Below are positions 28,224 through 31,165 of a stretch of 31,165 nucleotides of DNA, one piece after another. The notes under the pieces were generated by a model. The model was not told where the DNA came from, ran no database searches, and saw only the letters and a list, made by a program, of their open reading frames with translations. Every line of letters starts with the position of its first letter. Within the stretch, counting starts at the first letter, position 1. Source of the DNA: a virus. The stretch is taken from the IMG/VR virus record IMGVR_UViG_3300009002_000654, positions 1-31,165 of that record; one strand, 5' to 3'. Position numbers and translations under genes: made by a program.

Positions 28224-29046
28224 GGACAAAACAATATTTATAAATGAAGATAACCAAGATATACGGATTATACGATCCTAGAGATTTTAAAAAAGTGTAT
28301 TATATAGGTAAAACAGTAAGTAAATACCTTAATAATAGGCTGTGCTGTCATCTATATGAAGCACGTAATATGACAAAAAGTAATAGTGTTAAAATTCAAT
28401 GGATTAATTCTCTTTTGATGCAGGGGATAAAACCTCAAATTAAACTAATTACTAAGTGTTATAAAAACTCTAATGTAGTAGAGTCGCAGATAATTACAGA
28501 CTATTTGAAAAGAGGGAATCCTTTAACTAACACTTATGATATAGGTGGTAAAAATAAAGGAAGGATAGTATCTGTTGATCAAAAGAAAAGAATTAGACAA
28601 ACATTAAAGGAAAAATATGCTTCTGGAGAGATCATTTCTAAAAGTACAAAACCTATTAATGTATATACTTTTGATAATCAGTTAAGTCATACCTTTCCTT
28701 CTTTGAAAGAAACTATTAAACAACTTAAAGTTTCTGAAGATGTAATTAGACGATGCTGCAAAGATCACAATAAACGTCCGTTATGTGGTTATTATTTTAG
28801 ATATAAATAGTTTAGCCGTCACTAAATTCCGTGAATTGCTGGAACATCCTTCGGGACAATCAGCAGCGAAGCTTTGTAGAAATACACTGAACGTTCAACG
28901 ACTAGTACATGAAGTCTAAACAGATTAAGCTGTAGATGGTAAAGTGCCACGAGCGCGGAACAATGTTTTATAACATTGATGATATAGTCTGAGCTATACG
29001 GTAACGTATAGAAACAGTAATTAAAAAAGCTGTGATAACAAAACTG
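28224..29046 (+). mobile_element. Group I intron inside the Walker A codons
   Basis: P1: exon GACGGT (28218-28223) with IGS GCCGTC (28815-28820), U-G at the splice site. P10: GTTT (28810-28813) with exon AAAC (29048-29051). P7: GACTA (28900-28904) with TAGTC (28985-28989). The core includes CAATCAGCAGCGAAGC and TGAACGTTCAACGACTA, typical of phage group IA introns. The last base is G (29046). The GIY-YIG ORF occupies the P1 loop. Length 823. Confidence 0.9.
28244..28810 (+). CDS. GIY-YIG homing endonuclease in ATPase intron
   Basis: A 188-residue nuclease. GIY-YIG core: KIYGLYDP and VYYIGKT in the first 25 residues, an Arg/His-bearing helix (NRLCCHLYEARN), and Glu in VVESQII. The C-terminal half holds a NUMOD1-like module (INVYTFDNQLSHTFPSLKE) and a helix-turn-helix. 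It starts 20 bases into the intron. It should cut intron-less alleles of the ATPase gene. It differs clearly from the nuclease of the polymerase intron. Confidence 0.88.
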   Translation: MKITKIYGLYDPRDFKKVYYIGKTVSKYLNNRLCCHLYEARNMTKSNSVKIQWINSLLMQGIKPQIKLITKCYKNSNVVESQIITDYLKRGNPLTNTYDIGGKNKGRIVSVDQKKRIRQTLKEKYASGEIISKSTKPINVYTFDNQLSHTFPSLKETIKQLKVSEDVIRRCCKDHNKRPLCGYYFRYK

Positions 29047-29691
29047 AAAACAAAGTTGACTAAGTACCTTACAATTATTGTACCTTATCTACTAAACAAA
29101 TCTCATGGTCTTAAGTTTAAGACCATATACTTTGCCTTAGAAGAAAGTGAAGAAGAGTTTATTGATCACCTAACCCTCCTTCTGCTGAATGAGCGCTATG
29201 GTATTGAAATAGACTACCACGATCTTAATTCATACAGAGAGGACTTGATTGACACTTCTGTAATGGATAAGATGTATTCCTTACAATCAGAGGTAGATGA
29301 GATTATGTCTCACGTATATATCCATGACGATATATCACATCCTACAGGGATGTATATGAAGTGCAAGGAGTATGCTGAACAATGGGGAACTCTAGTAGAC
29401 GGTAAGTATGTTCCGCATGACGATGATGAGTTTGTATTAGTAGTCTGTGATCACGTATCTCTTATATCAAAGGAGAGAGATCATGCACTCAAACAAACTC
29501 TTACTAAGCATGAAGCTTTAGCTAAATGGTCAACTGACTATTGTCTGAAGGAAATCACTAAGAGACTGAAGTGGACTGTATTTAATGTACAGCAAACTAC
29601 AATGACTAGTGAAGGTTCAGATAAGAAGAAGATGAATACACTAGAACCTTCTCCTGAAGATCTAGCTACGAATAAGGAATTGTATAGGGAT
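29047..29691 (+). CDS. DnaB/RecA-like ATPase, exon 2 (215 aa)
   Basis: Begins KTKLTKY, the second half of Walker A. Then FKTIYFALEESEEEF, a strand-turn of the RecA core with its acidic residue (Walker A'), and DEFVLVVCDHVSLI, the Walker B Asp. The segment TVFNVQQTT carries the sensor-like Gln pair. This is the SF4 helicase/DnaB or RecA-like fold. A GTG at 29032 in the same frame is intron sequence, not a start. The exon ends at YRD (29691). Confidence 0.85.
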
Positions 29692-29934
29692 AGATGAATG
29701 TCCCTAAAAAACCCCGTGAATTGTCTGGGAACCCCTGAAGAGGGCAATCAGCAGCGAAGCTTTGTAGAAATACACTGAACGTTCAACGACTAGATGTGAG
29801 TCCCTATGGGATAATAACTCATCCACGAGCGCGGGGCATTCATATTAATTATGAATGATGATATAGTCTGAACTGCATATATAACAGAAAAAAATGCAGA
29901 AGTAGTAATTAAAAAAGCTACGATAACATAATTG
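29692..29934 (+). mobile_element. Short ORF-less group I intron
   Basis: P1: exon TAGGGAT (29685-29691) with GTCCCTA (29700-29706), U-G at the splice site. P7: GACTA (29788-29792) with TAGTC (29864-29868). The core is nearly the same as that of the 28224 intron, including CAGCAGCGAAGC through CAACGACTA and the 3' end GTAATTAAAAAAGCT...GATAACA. The last base is G (29934). Only 243 bases, no ORF. P10 is weak (two pairs). Confidence 0.85.
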
Positions 29935-30171
29935 ATGAAAGTATTACTAGCTCTCTTTAGTCCATTTAAGAATAAGATTGCTGACTATAGAGGATATACT
30001 ATAGTTAATAGAAGTGGAAGAGGATTAAGAGATGCTTATCGTAATTTAGGTATCCTTAAGAATAGATATGGTCCACCGGGGGTTAATATTGGTTTGCACT
30101 TTGATGGTGCAACTGGTAAGTATACAGAATTAGACAAAGACAAACAAGAATTACATTTTACACACGAATAA
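29935..30171 (+). CDS. DnaB/RecA-like ATPase, exon 3 (78 aa)
   Basis: MKVLLALFSPFKNKIADYRG follows YRD from exon 2, a stretch seen near the C-terminus of phage DnaB-like ATPases (YRDADxxLxLFSPF). LGILKNRYGPPGVNIGLHFDG is the final strand and arginine-finger region. The full spliced protein is 350 residues (57+215+78). It would be the replicative helicase or a recombination ATPase; the two are not separable by eye. Confidence 0.82.
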   Translation: MKVLLALFSPFKNKIADYRGYTIVNRSGRGLRDAYRNLGILKNRYGPPGVNIGLHFDGATGKYTELDKDKQELHFTHE

Positions 30172-30180
30172 TTACTTTTA

Positions 30181-30984
30181 ATGAGTATTTTTCCCGAAGC
30201 GAATAAGATTAAAAAAGAGGATATCAATCCTAACCCTAAGAAGTTGCTTATTGTTAAGCCACCAAAGACAGGAGGTACCAGACTAGCTGGTGCTTTAAAA
30301 GATAGCTTTCTACTTGACCTAGATGGTAGTAGTGACTTCTATGAAACAGAAGCAAAGGTATTTGATTTAAAGAAGAATTGGAAAGAGTATAACGAAAAGC
30401 AAGTTAAGCCAGTACCGTATGGTGCTTATGCAATTAAGTATCTAAATCACCTACACGCTAAGTGTAAGGAGGAAGGTCCTTTGGCTAAATATTTTATTTT
30501 AGATACGGTTACTGAGTTTGAGGAGATTGCTAAGTACTTAGCTCTTATGGAATACAAGAAGACTGCTATGGGTAAGTCATTTACTGAAGACGACATCTCC
30601 CTATTACCAATGGGAGCGGGTTATGGTCGAATCAGGAGTGCTTTTCAAAAGCTATATAGTATGCTAGAAGTATGCTATACCGACTGTATCATCTTTATCG
30701 CTCATCCTAAGAGCTCTTCTATTCAAGTAGATGGTAAAGAATTACAAGCTACTGATGTAGCTCTTACAGGTAAGCTTAAGCTTATTCTCGCAGGAGATGT
30801 AGATGCTATGGGTACGATGTATCGTAAGCCTAAGTCTAACATCAACATTCTGAACTTTAAAACTACGCAGCAAGATCTAGTATCTGGTGCAAGAAGTCCT
30901 CACTTGGAGAATCGACAGATTGAAATAAGCGAATTACTAGAAGATGGCACTTTTGTAACCCATTGGGATAAGATTTTTGTTTAA
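30181..30984 (+). CDS. AAA_24/Sak4-like RecA-fold ATPase
   Basis: A 267-residue protein like the phage nucleotide-binding AAA_24 family: LLIVKPPKTGGTRL at residues 22-35 is the P-loop, LLDLDG is the next strand, and YFILDTVTEFEEI the Walker B region, with IIFIAHPK as the following strand. The canonical P-loop Lys is replaced: PKTGGT instead of PKTGKT (Gly32). Family members anneal or recombine DNA, or support replication. It starts nine bases after the helicase-like gene. Confidence 0.8.
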   Translation: MSIFPEANKIKKEDINPNPKKLLIVKPPKTGGTRLAGALKDSFLLDLDGSSDFYETEAKVFDLKKNWKEYNEKQVKPVPYGAYAIKYLNHLHAKCKEEGPLAKYFILDTVTEFEEIAKYLALMEYKKTAMGKSFTEDDISLLPMGAGYGRIRSAFQKLYSMLEVCYTDCIIFIAHPKSSSIQVDGKELQATDVALTGKLKLILAGDVDAMGTMYRKPKSNINILNFKTTQQDLVSGARSPHLENRQIEISELLEDGTFVTHWDKIFV

Positions 30985-31025
30985 GCGAATTAACTACACA
31001 ATTTACCTATATATAATTATATTTT

Positions 31026-31165
31026 ATGTCTAACATGTTTAAGAATTATTCAGACGATTTTAAGAAGCAGGAAGCAGAGATTGCAGAGCGTAAAGCCGCA
31101 AATACTATCAACCCCGTAATGGTTGGCACAGCCCCTGTAAAGATTTTAGCGATTAACCCAGATCA
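31026..31165 (+). CDS. Hypothetical protein, cut by window end
   Basis: The first 46 residues of a gene running off the window. Polar, Lys/Glu-rich helix (DDFKKQEAEIAERKAAN) then a beta-like segment. The start follows TATATTTT with no Shine-Dalgarno sequence. No family can be called from this part. Confidence 0.65.
   Translation, partial: MSNMFKNYSDDFKKQEAEIAERKAANTINPVMVGTAPVKILAINPD

Noticed and set aside
27990-28247. Gene starting at 27990 and ending in the intron
   Set aside because: The upstream part is inside the 27590 gene, ATG 28053 is a better coupled start, and the end is unspliced intron.
29032-29697. Separate gene starting with GTG at 29032
   Set aside because: P1/P10 pairing and restoration of GSGDGKT show this is exon 2 preceded by intron sequence.
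534-30984. Reassignment of TAG to glutamine as in some crAss-like phages
   Set aside because: Polymerase, helicase and other long genes have no in-frame TAG, while several genes end sensibly at TAG just before terminators or overlaps.
1-31165. CRISPR array, IS element or tandem repeats
   Set aside because: No evenly spaced direct repeats, transposase or terminal inverted repeats were seen; the mobile elements are group I introns with homing nucleases.

Overview
The window looks like the accessory and replication part of a tailed dsDNA phage genome infecting a Bacteroidota host. Every supported gene is on the + strand. Genes are small, packed, and often joined by ATGA, TAATG or GTGA overlaps. 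Nearly all starts lack a Shine-Dalgarno sequence and instead follow A-rich leaders, several reading AACATCATC-ATG. Exported proteins have signal peptides ending in the SAQ/VAQ style usual in Bacteroidota. The replication genes (family B polymerase, SF2 helicase, DnaB/RecA-like ATPase, AAA_24-type ATPase) fit a crAss-like or Cellulophaga-type phage, but I could not run a search to place it.

Layout. 1-533: promoter and a folded non-coding leader. 534-1806: three tiny genes, two terminators and one C/G-ending-codon gene with its own terminator. 1807-7590: small unknown genes alternating with unusually long non-coding stretches (2507-3153, 3343-3766, 6881-7590) full of hairpins, GNRA-capped stems and tRNA-like elements. 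7591-9757: HNH nuclease, a CxxCxGxG mini-protein, a calcineurin-like phosphoesterase and two coupled micro-ORFs. 9757-11964: membrane proteins, a tRNA-like cloverleaf and a protein with an ExoX-C-like N-terminus overlapping a second gene in another frame. 11983-17859: an envelope-directed group (signal-peptide proteins, lipoprotein, small multipass proteins, predicted outer-membrane barrel) plus one normal tRNA-Phe. 18060-20750: a membrane/acidic-protein module. 20759-21355: secreted glucosaminidase-like lysin. 21352-31165: replication module.

The replication module carries three group I introns. One splits DNA polymerase B inside motif A (DVG|GYYPS) and holds a GIY-YIG nuclease. The second splits the DnaB/RecA-like ATPase inside its Walker A motif (GSGDG|KT) and holds another GIY-YIG nuclease. 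The third is an ORF-less sibling in the same ATPase gene (YRD|MKVLLALFSPF). P1, P7 and, for two introns, P10 pairings can be read directly and restore both reading frames: a polymerase of 646 residues and an ATPase of 350.

The least explained content is RNA. Only one of the tRNA-like genes is canonical. The others keep T-arms and mostly acceptor stems but have missing, swapped or aberrant D or anticodon arms, and several sit beside the large folded non-coding regions, recalling the GOLLD/ROOL-type ornate RNAs known next to phage tRNAs.
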